This document shows, one piece after another, positions 26,897 to 34,960 of a stretch of DNA of 64,000 nt. Position numbers and translations under genes: made by a program. The stretch is from contig CAYMYN010000019.1 of NCBI GenBank assembly GCA_964394665.1, positions 1 to 64,000 of the forward strand, read 5' to 3'. Under the pieces are notes generated by a model, which saw only the letters and a program-made list of their open reading frames with translations, did no database searches and had not been told where the DNA came from. The DNA is from CAYMYN01 sp964394665 (GTDB lineage: Bacteria; Planctomycetota; UBA1135; GCA-002686595). Positions within the stretch are counted from its first letter, which is position 1. Every line of letters starts with the position of its first letter.

Positions 26897-29158
26897 TCAG
26901 TTCTCCTTGGCGAAGCGCTTGGTGCGCTCGAGCAGGTTGCGCTGCCGATTGAGGATGTCGCGCGTGAGCGAGAGCACCGACTGGAAGTTGTCCCACTCGG
27001 CCAGGCGCTCGAGCAGCGCCTCGAGGCGCACCAGGGTCAGGGCCTGGTCCTCCTCGACCGCCGTCAGCAGGCGCCGCACCTCGGCCAGGGCGGTCGCGTC
27101 CTGGGCGGTGCGCAGGTTCTCCGCCGCCCGGCCCGCGGGTCGCTCGGCGGCGTCGACGGCCAGGCCCACGGCCACCACGAGCTTCTCGGCGATCCCCGTG
27201 CCGGGCCCGGTGGGCACGCGCGCGGCGAGGGCCGTCCACAACTCGGGGTGGAAGCCGCGGTCGGTGATGCGCGCCGCGCCGCGGTCGAGCTCGAGGAGCC
27301 ACGGCGCGGCGCGTTCGTCGAGGCGCGCNNNNNNNNNNCCCTGCACGCGCCGCTGGCCGATCAGGAGCGCGCCGATCTCGCCCGGGCCGGCGGCCTCGGA
27401 GAGCTGGTCGCCCTCGAGGCTGGCCAGCAGCTCCTGGGTGCGCGAGCGGCGCTCGCGCTGCAGCTCGACGAGCTGCTGGGTGGAGAGGCGCGCGCGCGCC
27501 AGGCGGTCCTGGACGCGGCGCAGCAGCTCGTCCCCCGAGACGATGCGCACGCGCACCGCGGGCGCGCGGCCGGCCTGGGCCTCGGGCTCGCGGTTGTCCT
27601 GGGCGCGCACCTCGATCTCGAGCAGTTGACCCTCGATCGGCTCGCCGGAGCCGAAGAGCTCGCGCACCTCCAGGGTGCGGGCCGCGAAGCGACCCTGGCG
27701 TCGGCCGCGCTCGGGACTCTGGTCCTCGAGCGGCTCGGCGGCCAGCGCGACCGGCCCGCGGGGCGCTTCGCCGGGGCTCTCCACGGACCACTCGAGGCGC
27801 GCCACGCCGAAGTCGTCGAAGGCCCGCACGCGCAGGGGCAGGGCGCCGCCGACGACGGCCTCGACCTCGCCCCGCGCCGGCGCCAGGACCTCGACCTCCG
27901 GCGGGCGGTCGGCCACGACGTGGATCGCGAACAGGCCCGGGTCGGGGTTCGGCAAGCCGCGCGCGTCGACGAGCTCGAAGCGATACCGCAGGGTCTCCGC
28001 CGCCAGGGTCTCGAAGCCCAGGGCGCTGCTCGGCTCGTCGGAGCGCGGCGCGCCGTCCTGCTCGCGGGGCGGCCAGGGGACCTCCACGAGCGGCAGCTCG
28101 CGGTCCTCGGGCAGCACCCGCGCCAGCCCGCGGGCGTCGGGCGGATCGGGCAGCATGGCGACCCGCACCCGCGAGCCCGCCAGCACCTCGACGTCGGCGT
28201 CGCGCACCAGGCGCGCGGGGAGGCCGGTGTAGGCGGGGGGCTCGACGGTCACGGCCAGGGCCGACACGTCCGGGGGCTGGAGCACGGTCACGTACACGCG
28301 CGGGACCCGGTCGCGGTCGTCGCCCCCGGTGACGTGGAACTCGAGGTCCTCCTGGACCGAGCGCAGCAGGGTGCGGAAGACGCCCCCGCGTGCGGCGCCC
28401 AGGACCTCGCGCCGGCCGCTCCCGAAGTGCAGCGTGACCTCGTCGGGCACGACGCCCTCGGCGCGTACCACGACCGGCACGTCGCTGCCGCGGGCCAACA
28501 ACACGTCGATGCGCCCCTCGCCCTCGTCGACCTGGGCCCGGCCGCCCGCGATCGGGACCTCGAGCACGAGGTTCGTGCGGCGCGGCCAGTCCGGTCCGCC
28601 GCCGAGCAGGCGTTGCAGGAAGATGCGGCCCTGCGCCGGCGCCAGGGCGAGCAGCAGGGCCGCGAGCAGGGTCGCGCCGAGCCCCGCCGAGAACGCGCGC
28701 CGCGGGCCGCGCGGATCGTCGACGCCCACGAGGTCGAGCTCGCCCGCGCGCACCTCGGCCGAAGCCAGCACGCGCCGCACGAGGGCCGCCTCGTCGGGTT
28801 GCGCGCTCGCCAGGCGCGCCTCGAGCTGCACGGCGCTGACCAGCAGCTCCGCGAGCTCGGGGTGCGCGCGCTCGACCAGCAGCGCCAAGCCCTCCGGGCC
28901 CGGGATGCGCCGCAGGGGCAGGAGCAGCTCGCGCCACAGCAGATAGGCGGGCAGCGCCACGAGCACCGCGGCGTGCAGCACCCGCACGGGCGCCGGCAGG
29001 TGGAGCCAGCGGTCGAGCAGGAACGCGATGCACAACCACCCGGCGGCGCCCAGGGCCACGCGCCCCAGGCCGTGGAGCAGCACGTGGGTGCGCAGGCGGC
29101 GGGCAAGGCGCTCGAGCAGGCGCTCCAGGCTGGGGGTGCGTTCCGGGCGGCTCGACAC
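26897..29158 (-). CDS. Large membrane-anchored protein resembling DUF4175
   Basis: This 753-residue protein (length uncertain because of ten N) has two N-terminal membrane spans (about 20-65), a third near 140-160 and a large extracytoplasmic part. Beta-rich, Ig-like segments (about 220-480, for example VTVEPPAYTGLP) are followed by helical, Arg/Glu-rich sequence to the C terminus. The three-span N terminus followed by YTGLP-type beta domains resembles DUF4175 (TIGR02302) proteins. The GTG at 29158 lies 8 bp after the stop of the toroid gene. The assembly gap at 27329-27338 falls in the helical region and keeps the frame open as drawn, but true residues there are unknown. Confidence 0.65.
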   Translation of the reverse strand: MSSRPERTPSLERLLERLARRLRTHVLLHGLGRVALGAAGWLCIAFLLDRWLHLPAPVRVLHAAVLVALPAYLLWRELLLPLRRIPGPEGLALLVERAHPELAELLVSAVQLEARLASAQPDEAALVRRVLASAEVRAGELDLVGVDDPRGPRRAFSAGLGATLLAALLLALAPAQGRIFLQRLLGGGPDWPRRTNLVLEVPIAGGRAQVDEGEGRIDVLLARGSDVPVVVRAEGVVPDEVTLHFGSGRREVLGAARGGVFRTLLRSVQEDLEFHVTGGDDRDRVPRVYVTVLQPPDVSALAVTVEPPAYTGLPARLVRDADVEVLAGSRVRVAMLPDPPDARGLARVLPEDRELPLVEVPWPPREQDGAPRSDEPSSALGFETLAAETLRYRFELVDARGLPNPDPGLFAIHVVADRPPEVEVLAPARGEVEAVVGGALPLRVRAFDDFGVARLEWSVESPGEAPRGPVALAAEPLEDQSPERGRRQGRFAARTLEVRELFGSGEPIEGQLLEIEVRAQDNREPEAQAGRAPAVRVRIVSGDELLRRVQDRLARARLSTQQLVELQRERRSRTQELLASLEGDQLSEAAGPGEIGALLIGQRRVQXXXXARLDERAAPWLLELDRGAARITDRGFHPELWTALAARVPTGPGTGIAEKLVVAVGLAVDAAERPAGRAAENLRTAQDATALAEVRRLLTAVEEDQALTLVRLEALLERLAEWDNFQSVLSLTRDILNRQRNLLERTKRFAKEN
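27329..27338. other. Assembly gap (10 N)
   Basis: Ten unknown bases interrupt the DUF4175-like gene. A run of exactly ten N usually marks a scaffold join of unknown size, so the real spacing may differ and residues may be missing. The flanks are in frame with each other as drawn. Confidence 0.98.
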
Positions 29159-29166
29159 GGGGAGGG

Positions 29167-30312
29167 TCAGCGTTGGAAGATGGGCAGGAAGCGGTAGGGG
29201 ATCTCGAGGATCAGCACCGCCACCGCGGTGCTGAAGGTCTCGCCCGGACCGGTCTCGTTGGGCCAGGAGCCGTCGGAGCGTTGGAGCTCGAGGAGCACCT
29301 GACGCAGGTCGCGGAAGTAGGGCTCCCAGTAGGGGCTGCCCATCGTGTACATGGCCTGCACCGCGTAGTAGTGGCCGTACCAGAAGAAGTAGTGGCCACG
29401 CGAGCGCACGCCGTAGCGGCTGTTGAAGGCCTGCGCGCTGGCTTGCAGGTGCTCGACGCCCAGGCGGATGGCGTCGTCCGAGTAGATGCCCAGGCCGTGC
29501 AGCGCGGTCACGCCCGCGGCGGTCAGGGAGAAGGACGAGCGCGAGTGCACGTCGCGCTGGTAGTGGAACGAGCCGATCTCGTTGCGGTAGTGCCAGGCGG
29601 GTTGGCCCAACCCGGCGTAGGTTTCGGCGGTCACGGCCGACTCGACCACGTAGCGCGCGGCCCGGTCGACCGTGCTGCGCGGCACGCGGATGCCGATGTT
29701 GCGCGCCGCGCGCAGGGCCATCACCTGGCAGACCACGATCGACATGTCCGACTCGACCGCGTAGGGCTCGTAGCGCCATCCGCCCTCGGCGTTCTGGCTC
29801 TTGACGATGAAGTCGACCGCCTTCTGCAGCTTGTTGCGCACGTCCTCGCGGTGCGTCATGCCGAAGACCTCGGCCAGGAACAGCGTCGCGAAGGCGTGGC
29901 TGTACATGCGCGTCGTGCTGGCCGTGATGTAGCCGTCCTCGTTCACCGCGCCGAGCACGAAGTCGAGGGCGCGCTCGACCACCCGGCCGTACTCACCCCG
30001 CCCGGGCAGGTGCCCGCCGGCGAGGAAGGCCATGGCGGCCAGGGAGGTGACCCCCACGTGGCCGCGATCGGCCATCGTGTAGTCGTAGTCCTCGTTGAGC
30101 TTGTAGCCGACGCGGGCGGTCCAACTGCCGTCCTCGTTCTGCCGCTGGGCGAGCCAGGCGAGCCCGTTCTCGACCGCCCGCGCCTGGGCAGGAGTGACGT
30201 CGATCGGCCCCACGTCGAGGGAACCACGCTGGGCGGCGCCGGGCAGGGCCAGGGCCAGGAGGGCCGCGCCCCACGAGAGGGCGCGCGAGGCCAGGGAGCT
30301 TCGCTCGTTCAT
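29167..30312 (-). CDS. Secreted alpha/alpha-toroid (QW-repeat) protein ending in LPIFQR
   Basis: This 381-residue paralogue of the 22066 protein has a signal peptide (about 1-28). QW-type repeats include NEDGSWTARVGY, NAEGGWRYEPY and SDGSWPNET. A Tyr/His-rich loop (HYFFWYGHYYAVQAM) lies near 320. There is no DxDD motif, so squalene or terpene cyclisation is unlikely. The C terminus is RFLPIFQR, as in the paralogue. The ATG at 30312 overlaps the stop of the propeller gene as ATGA, and the next gene starts 8 bp after its stop. A periplasmic binding role in the cluster is inferred. Confidence 0.78.
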   Translation of the reverse strand: MNERSSLASRALSWGAALLALALPGAAQRGSLDVGPIDVTPAQARAVENGLAWLAQRQNEDGSWTARVGYKLNEDYDYTMADRGHVGVTSLAAMAFLAGGHLPGRGEYGRVVERALDFVLGAVNEDGYITASTTRMYSHAFATLFLAEVFGMTHREDVRNKLQKAVDFIVKSQNAEGGWRYEPYAVESDMSIVVCQVMALRAARNIGIRVPRSTVDRAARYVVESAVTAETYAGLGQPAWHYRNEIGSFHYQRDVHSRSSFSLTAAGVTALHGLGIYSDDAIRLGVEHLQASAQAFNSRYGVRSRGHYFFWYGHYYAVQAMYTMGSPYWEPYFRDLRQVLLELQRSDGSWPNETGPGETFSTAVAVLILEIPYRFLPIFQR

Positions 30313-33300
30313 CGCATCACCTTCATCAGCTGCTGTCCGGCGACGAAGAGCGCGTCGCCCAGGGGCACGAGCTCGAGGTCGTCGCTGCGGCCGAGCCGCG
30401 GGTCGAGGATCTGGGTCTCGCGCCGCCCACCATCGTGCCGGCCGAGCAGGATCAGGTTGGCCTGGTGGCTGACGGGCCGGCGCGAGGCGCGCTCGGCGAC
30501 CACCAGAGCCACCACGTCCCGTCCGACCGCGGGCAGGGGCAAGGAGCCAGTGTACAGGTCGTCGAAGGGCGGCTCGTAGCGCCAGCGCTCCACCCCGAAG
30601 GGCAGGTGCACGGCCTCCAGGCGCAGGCCCCCGCCGCGCGAACCCGCGCCGCGCAGGAAGAGCAGCGGTTCGTCTAGGCGCAGGCGCCGGCGATCGCCCA
30701 GGTTCAGGCCCAAGGGCAGGTGGTCGTCGCCGAGCTCGACGTTGCCGAGCCGCGCCAGACCGCCGATGCGCGCGTCCAGCTCGGCGAGCACGCCCCGGCC
30801 CGGCGCGCCCGCCGGCGGCTTGAGCACCAGCACCGTGTGCGGGCCGCTCTGGAAGACGCCGTGCAACTGACGCCCGCCGCCCAGGCTGCGGTCGAAGTGC
30901 ACCTCCCAGGCCAGCGTCCCCAGGTCGAGGTCGTAGGCGACGACGTGGTTGCGCGCGTCGCCGACCTCGATCAGGAACCAGGGCAGGATGACGCGCCCGT
31001 TCTCGATCCAGGCCGCGCGCGCGAGCAGGCGCTGGGGCGGATGGCGCAGGCTCACGCGCTGCACGGTGCGCCCGCTGAACAGGCAGTACACCGTCATGGT
31101 GCTGGCCGCGTAGGGCTGGGGCAGCAGCACCAGCCGACCCTCGCCGCAGATCGGCTGCTCGGAGTGTTCCTTGGCCTGGGTCTCGATGGTCCACAGCGGC
31201 ACGCCGGAGGTGAGCTCGAAGCCGAAGATCACCAGGCGATCCCCCGCGCCCCGGCAGACGGCCGCCGCGACGCCGTCGCTGACGCGCACGCCCATGGGGG
31301 TGAGCCCGCCGGAGCTCCAGCTCCACGCGACGCGTCCGGTCTCGCGCTCGAGGGCCAGGAGGCCCTGCTCGGTCGAGACGACGACCAGGCCCGCACCCAG
31401 GCCGACCCACTCCTCCCAGGCCACCGGACCGACGGTCTGGGGCAGGGGCACGCTCCACAGCGGATCGCCGGGATTCGTCGCGCCGAAGGCGACCAGCGCG
31501 ATGCCGCGCTCGAAGGTGCGCGTGCGCGCGTCGGAGCGGCCGAAGAGCAACACGCGCTGCGCGTCCTGCGCGTCGCTCGCCGGCGGGACCTCGCCGATCC
31601 GTTGGAAACGGCCGAGGAACTGCGCGACCTCGCGCGGGTGGGAGGACAGGTCGGGAGCCGGCGAACTCGGCCGCGCGAGGGGGTCCGGTAGGCGCGCGAG
31701 CAGCTCGCCCACGGTCCGCCCGCCGTGCTGGGCCTGGTCCGAAGCGCGATCGGCGCCGCTGAGGGCCAGGGTGGCGAGCACGCCGCGCGCCAGGGCCGGG
31801 TTCCCGACGCGTTCGGCGGCGGCGGCCAGGCCGAGCAACAGGCGCGCCTCGCGGGCGCTGGGGCGCGAGGGGATCCAGGGCTCGGGCAGCTCGGCCGCCA
31901 GCACGGCGGCGGTGCGCGCCAGGTCGCCGACCTCGACGGCCAGCTCGAGGATCCGATCGTGGGCCTGGCGCGAGGCCTCGGAGTGCGGGTAGAGCTGGGC
32001 GACGCGCTCCAGCGCGACCAGGTCGCCGCCCTGGGCGGCGCGTTCCAGGAGCTCGGCCGCGCGGCGCTCGAAGGGCGCGTGCGCGGCGCGTTCGCCGCTG
32101 GCGAGCAACTGACCGATGCGCTCCGCCGCCAGCGCGCCGACCCGTCCGCCGGGCAGGGGGGTCGCGGGCCATTCGCGCACCAGGCCGTGCAGGGCCTCGA
32201 GCTCCGCCGCGGCGTTGCCCCGGGCCGCGTGCAGCCGCGCGCGGGCCAGGGTCACGTACAGCCCGACCGGCAGGCGCCAGGCCTCCCCCGCGCCCGCCTC
32301 GCCGGGGACGAGGGCGCCCAGACCTCCGGCGCCGGGTTGGGCGGGCCGGACGGGCACGTCGAGGCCCGCGCAGGAGCTCTCCAGGCGCTCGAGCGCCGCG
32401 AGGCAGGCGTCGTCGTCGACGCCGGTCAGCATGGAGATCTCCTCCAGCAACGTGTCCCGCAGGCTGAGGGCGTCGGGCGCGAGGGCGCGCGCCTCGCGGA
32501 GGGCGCGCACGGCGCCCAGCACGTCGGCGAGGTCGGCGTGGATGCGGGCCTGGGCGCGCAGCACGCCGTGCAGGCCCGCGCGCGCCGGCCGCTCGACCGC
32601 CTCGACCTCGATCAGCGGCAGCAGCACGCCGCGGGCCTCGTCGAGGAAGGTCCGCGCCTGGTCCGAGCGGCCCTCGCGGCGCAGGGACTCGCCGCGCATG
32701 GCGAGCAGGCGCGCGTGGTCCAGGGCGGCGCCCGGCTCGACGCCCGCGCCGCGCCGCGCGGCGGCCGACGAGGCGAGCAGCCCGTTCCAGTCGAAGTACC
32801 CGTTCAGGTAGTGGCCGTCGAGCGTGAACAGCATCCCGCCGCCGACCAGCAGGTTGCCGCTGCGGCCCCCGCGCCAGGGGAGGGGCACGCGCGCCCGGGC
32901 CCCGGAGTGGCGGTGGATCTCGTGGCGCTGGGTGGGCGTCGCGACGAAGACGCGCTCGCGGGTCAGGACGGGCCAGCCCTGGGGCGCGTCGTTGTCGAAG
33001 TCGTCGTAGATCCAGGCCGTGCGCACGGGGCGCGAGTGCAGGAGCCCGTCGGGCGCCTCGAGCGCCAGCACGTGACCGCCGGACAGGAAGATCGTGCGTT
33101 CGTCCGCGCCCAGGAGCAGATCGATGCGCGAGATGCGGCCGCGGGCGAGCTGGTTGACCGAGGACTGCGAGAGGCTCCAGAGCATCGCTCCGCTCTCGAG
33201 GTCGAGGCCCACCAGGTCGTGGCTGTCGCTCGGCGTGGCGACCACCACGCCGCCGGCGACGACGGGCGGCGCGTTCTCCCAGGTCGTCGGGCGCTCGGTC

Positions 33301-34919
33301 GCGTTGTGCCCGCGGCGGCGGGGCAGGGGGACCTGGTCGTAGAGCGTGCCCCACAGGATGCGCCCGGAGAACAGGTCGAGTGAGGCCAACGCGCCGAGCT
33401 GCGTCAGCGCGATCACGCGGTCGCCCTCGACGCGCAGCGGGGGCGCGGCGAACTCGTACTCGTGGCGCGAGAACATGTTGAGCTCGCGCTGGCCGCTGAT
33501 GACCGGCGTCGACCACAGGAGCTCGCCGCTCTCCAGCGCATAGCAGGCCACGTGGTAGTCGACCCGCCCGTCCAGGCGGTAGGCGGGCACCAGCACGCGC
33601 GAGCCGACGATCACCGGCGGACCGGCGACCATCGTGCGCTGGGCGAAGGTGCCCGACTCGCCGTCCCAGTTCGGCGGAGGCAGGTGGTTCCAGAGCGGGC
33701 GGCCGGTCGCCTCGTCGTAGGCGAACAGGCGGCGGTCGGGGATCCGGCGCAGGATCGAGATCGTGTTGAAGTCGCGGTGCTCGAGCTGGCTGATCGGGAT
33801 CTGCAGCGGCGCGACGACCACGCCCGAGCCGACCGCGGGCGCGATCAACGTGCGGCGTTGGGCGATCCCGCGGAAGTACTCCTCGCGCTCCTTGCCCAGA
33901 CGTTCCCAACCGGGCACCTGGCCGCTGCCCCAGAGCACCTCGCCGGTGAGGGCGTCGAAGGCGAGCAACTCGAGCGAGGTCGAGACGAACACGCGCCAGC
34001 CGGCGCGCACGGCGTGGAGGCGGAAGTTGCTGCGGAATCCGCCGCCGAAGGGGTGCGCGGGCAGGGCCGCCTGCCAACCGTCGGTCTCGGCGAAGGGCGC
34101 CGCCGCCGCGCCCTCCCCCGGCCCGGCCAGGCGCATCTGGCCGCCCGGCGGGCGGCGCTCGAGCTCGGGTCGGGCCAACTCGTGCTCGGGGTCGAGGCTC
34201 GCGGCGGCGAGCTCGAGCCGCAACCCCAGGCCCGCGAGGTCCCCGGCCTCGGCCGGCACCGCGGCGGCGCGCGCCGCCGCCCAGTCCGCGGGCTCGGTGA
34301 GCTGCAGGTCGCGCCGCTCCAGGCGCAGGCCCAGGGCCCGGCCCCAGGCGAGGCGCGCCTGGTCGAGGTTGCCGGCCTCGAGCTCGAGGTCGCCCAACGC
34401 CCACCAGGCGCGCTCGGCCGCGGCCGTGATCGGCCAGCGGGCCGCCACCTGGGCGAGGCTCGAGCGTTCGCCCGCGCCCAGGGCCTCGGCCAGGGCGCGC
34501 TCGGCGGCGGCGCCGAAACGCTCGCGATAGGCCAGCCGGCCCTCGGGGGGCAGCTCGAAGAGTTGGCGCTCGGCCCACAGGGCCGCGCCGGCGTGCACGT
34601 CCTGCTGGGAGGGGCGTCCCCGGGGCGCGGGCCGGGAAGGCCCCAGGAGGTCGCGCGCGTGGTCATCGATCAGGCGCTGCAGGTCGGCGGCGGCCTCGTT
34701 CCAGCGGCCGGCGGCGCGGTGCTCCTCCGCGCGCTGGGCCAGGGCCCGCGAGGCGCGGGTGTCGGGCAAGGAGAACGAGCGCGTCTCGACGTCCTCGTCG
34801 TCCTGGCCCGGGAGCACCAGGGGCGGGGCCCCGCGCTGGGGGGGCGCGCCGGCCGCCGCGGGGGCAGCCCCCAGGAGGACCCCGAGCAGGGCAGGGAGCA
34901 GGGGCAAGGTGGCGAACAT
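30309..34919 (-). CDS. Secreted TPR plus PQQ-like beta-propeller protein
   Basis: This 1,536-residue protein has a signal peptide (about 1-24). Helical TPR-like repeats (about 50-250) are followed by a first beta-propeller (about 290-760) with PQQ-like blades (LLAFDALTGEVLWGSG, LFAYDEATGRPLWNH, LASLDLFSGRILWGT). A helical TPR-like middle follows (about 770-1110), then a second propeller (about 1110-1536, LLALERETGRVAWSW). The blades match the non-enzymatic PQQ-like/BamB type. The cysteine pair and residues of quinoprotein dehydrogenases were not found. A scaffold or sensor role is likely. The ATG is at 34919, 41 bp from the VWA gene stop. Confidence 0.8.
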   Translation of the reverse strand: MFATLPLLPALLGVLLGAAPAAAGAPPQRGAPPLVLPGQDDEDVETRSFSLPDTRASRALAQRAEEHRAAGRWNEAAADLQRLIDDHARDLLGPSRPAPRGRPSQQDVHAGAALWAERQLFELPPEGRLAYRERFGAAAERALAEALGAGERSSLAQVAARWPITAAAERAWWALGDLELEAGNLDQARLAWGRALGLRLERRDLQLTEPADWAAARAAAVPAEAGDLAGLGLRLELAAASLDPEHELARPELERRPPGGQMRLAGPGEGAAAAPFAETDGWQAALPAHPFGGGFRSNFRLHAVRAGWRVFVSTSLELLAFDALTGEVLWGSGQVPGWERLGKEREEYFRGIAQRRTLIAPAVGSGVVVAPLQIPISQLEHRDFNTISILRRIPDRRLFAYDEATGRPLWNHLPPPNWDGESGTFAQRTMVAGPPVIVGSRVLVPAYRLDGRVDYHVACYALESGELLWSTPVISGQRELNMFSRHEYEFAAPPLRVEGDRVIALTQLGALASLDLFSGRILWGTLYDQVPLPRRRGHNATERPTTWENAPPVVAGGVVVATPSDSHDLVGLDLESGAMLWSLSQSSVNQLARGRISRIDLLLGADERTIFLSGGHVLALEAPDGLLHSRPVRTAWIYDDFDNDAPQGWPVLTRERVFVATPTQRHEIHRHSGARARVPLPWRGGRSGNLLVGGGMLFTLDGHYLNGYFDWNGLLASSAAARRGAGVEPGAALDHARLLAMRGESLRREGRSDQARTFLDEARGVLLPLIEVEAVERPARAGLHGVLRAQARIHADLADVLGAVRALREARALAPDALSLRDTLLEEISMLTGVDDDACLAALERLESSCAGLDVPVRPAQPGAGGLGALVPGEAGAGEAWRLPVGLYVTLARARLHAARGNAAAELEALHGLVREWPATPLPGGRVGALAAERIGQLLASGERAAHAPFERRAAELLERAAQGGDLVALERVAQLYPHSEASRQAHDRILELAVEVGDLARTAAVLAAELPEPWIPSRPSAREARLLLGLAAAAERVGNPALARGVLATLALSGADRASDQAQHGGRTVGELLARLPDPLARPSSPAPDLSSHPREVAQFLGRFQRIGEVPPASDAQDAQRVLLFGRSDARTRTFERGIALVAFGATNPGDPLWSVPLPQTVGPVAWEEWVGLGAGLVVVSTEQGLLALERETGRVAWSWSSGGLTPMGVRVSDGVAAAVCRGAGDRLVIFGFELTSGVPLWTIETQAKEHSEQPICGEGRLVLLPQPYAASTMTVYCLFSGRTVQRVSLRHPPQRLLARAAWIENGRVILPWFLIEVGDARNHVVAYDLDLGTLAWEVHFDRSLGGGRQLHGVFQSGPHTVLVLKPPAGAPGRGVLAELDARIGGLARLGNVELGDDHLPLGLNLGDRRRLRLDEPLLFLRGAGSRGGGLRLEAVHLPFGVERWRYEPPFDDLYTGSLPLPAVGRDVVALVVAERASRRPVSHQANLILLGRHDGGRRETQILDPRLGRSDDLELVPLGDALFVAGQQLMKVMR

Positions 34920-34960
34920 GGGGGATCGGGGTCCCGGGCGCGGCCGCCCGAAGGACTCTA

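Noticed and set aside
22066..30312. Squalene-hopene or terpene cyclase activity of the two toroid proteins
   Set aside because: QW repeats are present but no DxDD motif is seen, and the proteins carry secretion signals. A non-enzymatic toroid is more likely.
29167..34578. Long N-terminal extensions of several minus-strand frames (also 30309-37265, 24090-29039, 16781-8952)
   Set aside because: The upstream parts are shadows of neighbouring genes in other frames. Signal peptides, lipoboxes and ATGA/GTGA overlaps place the true starts inside.
30309..34919. PQQ-dependent dehydrogenase
   Set aside because: Blades are of the PQQ-like structural type, without the vicinal cysteines and metal ligands of the enzymes.
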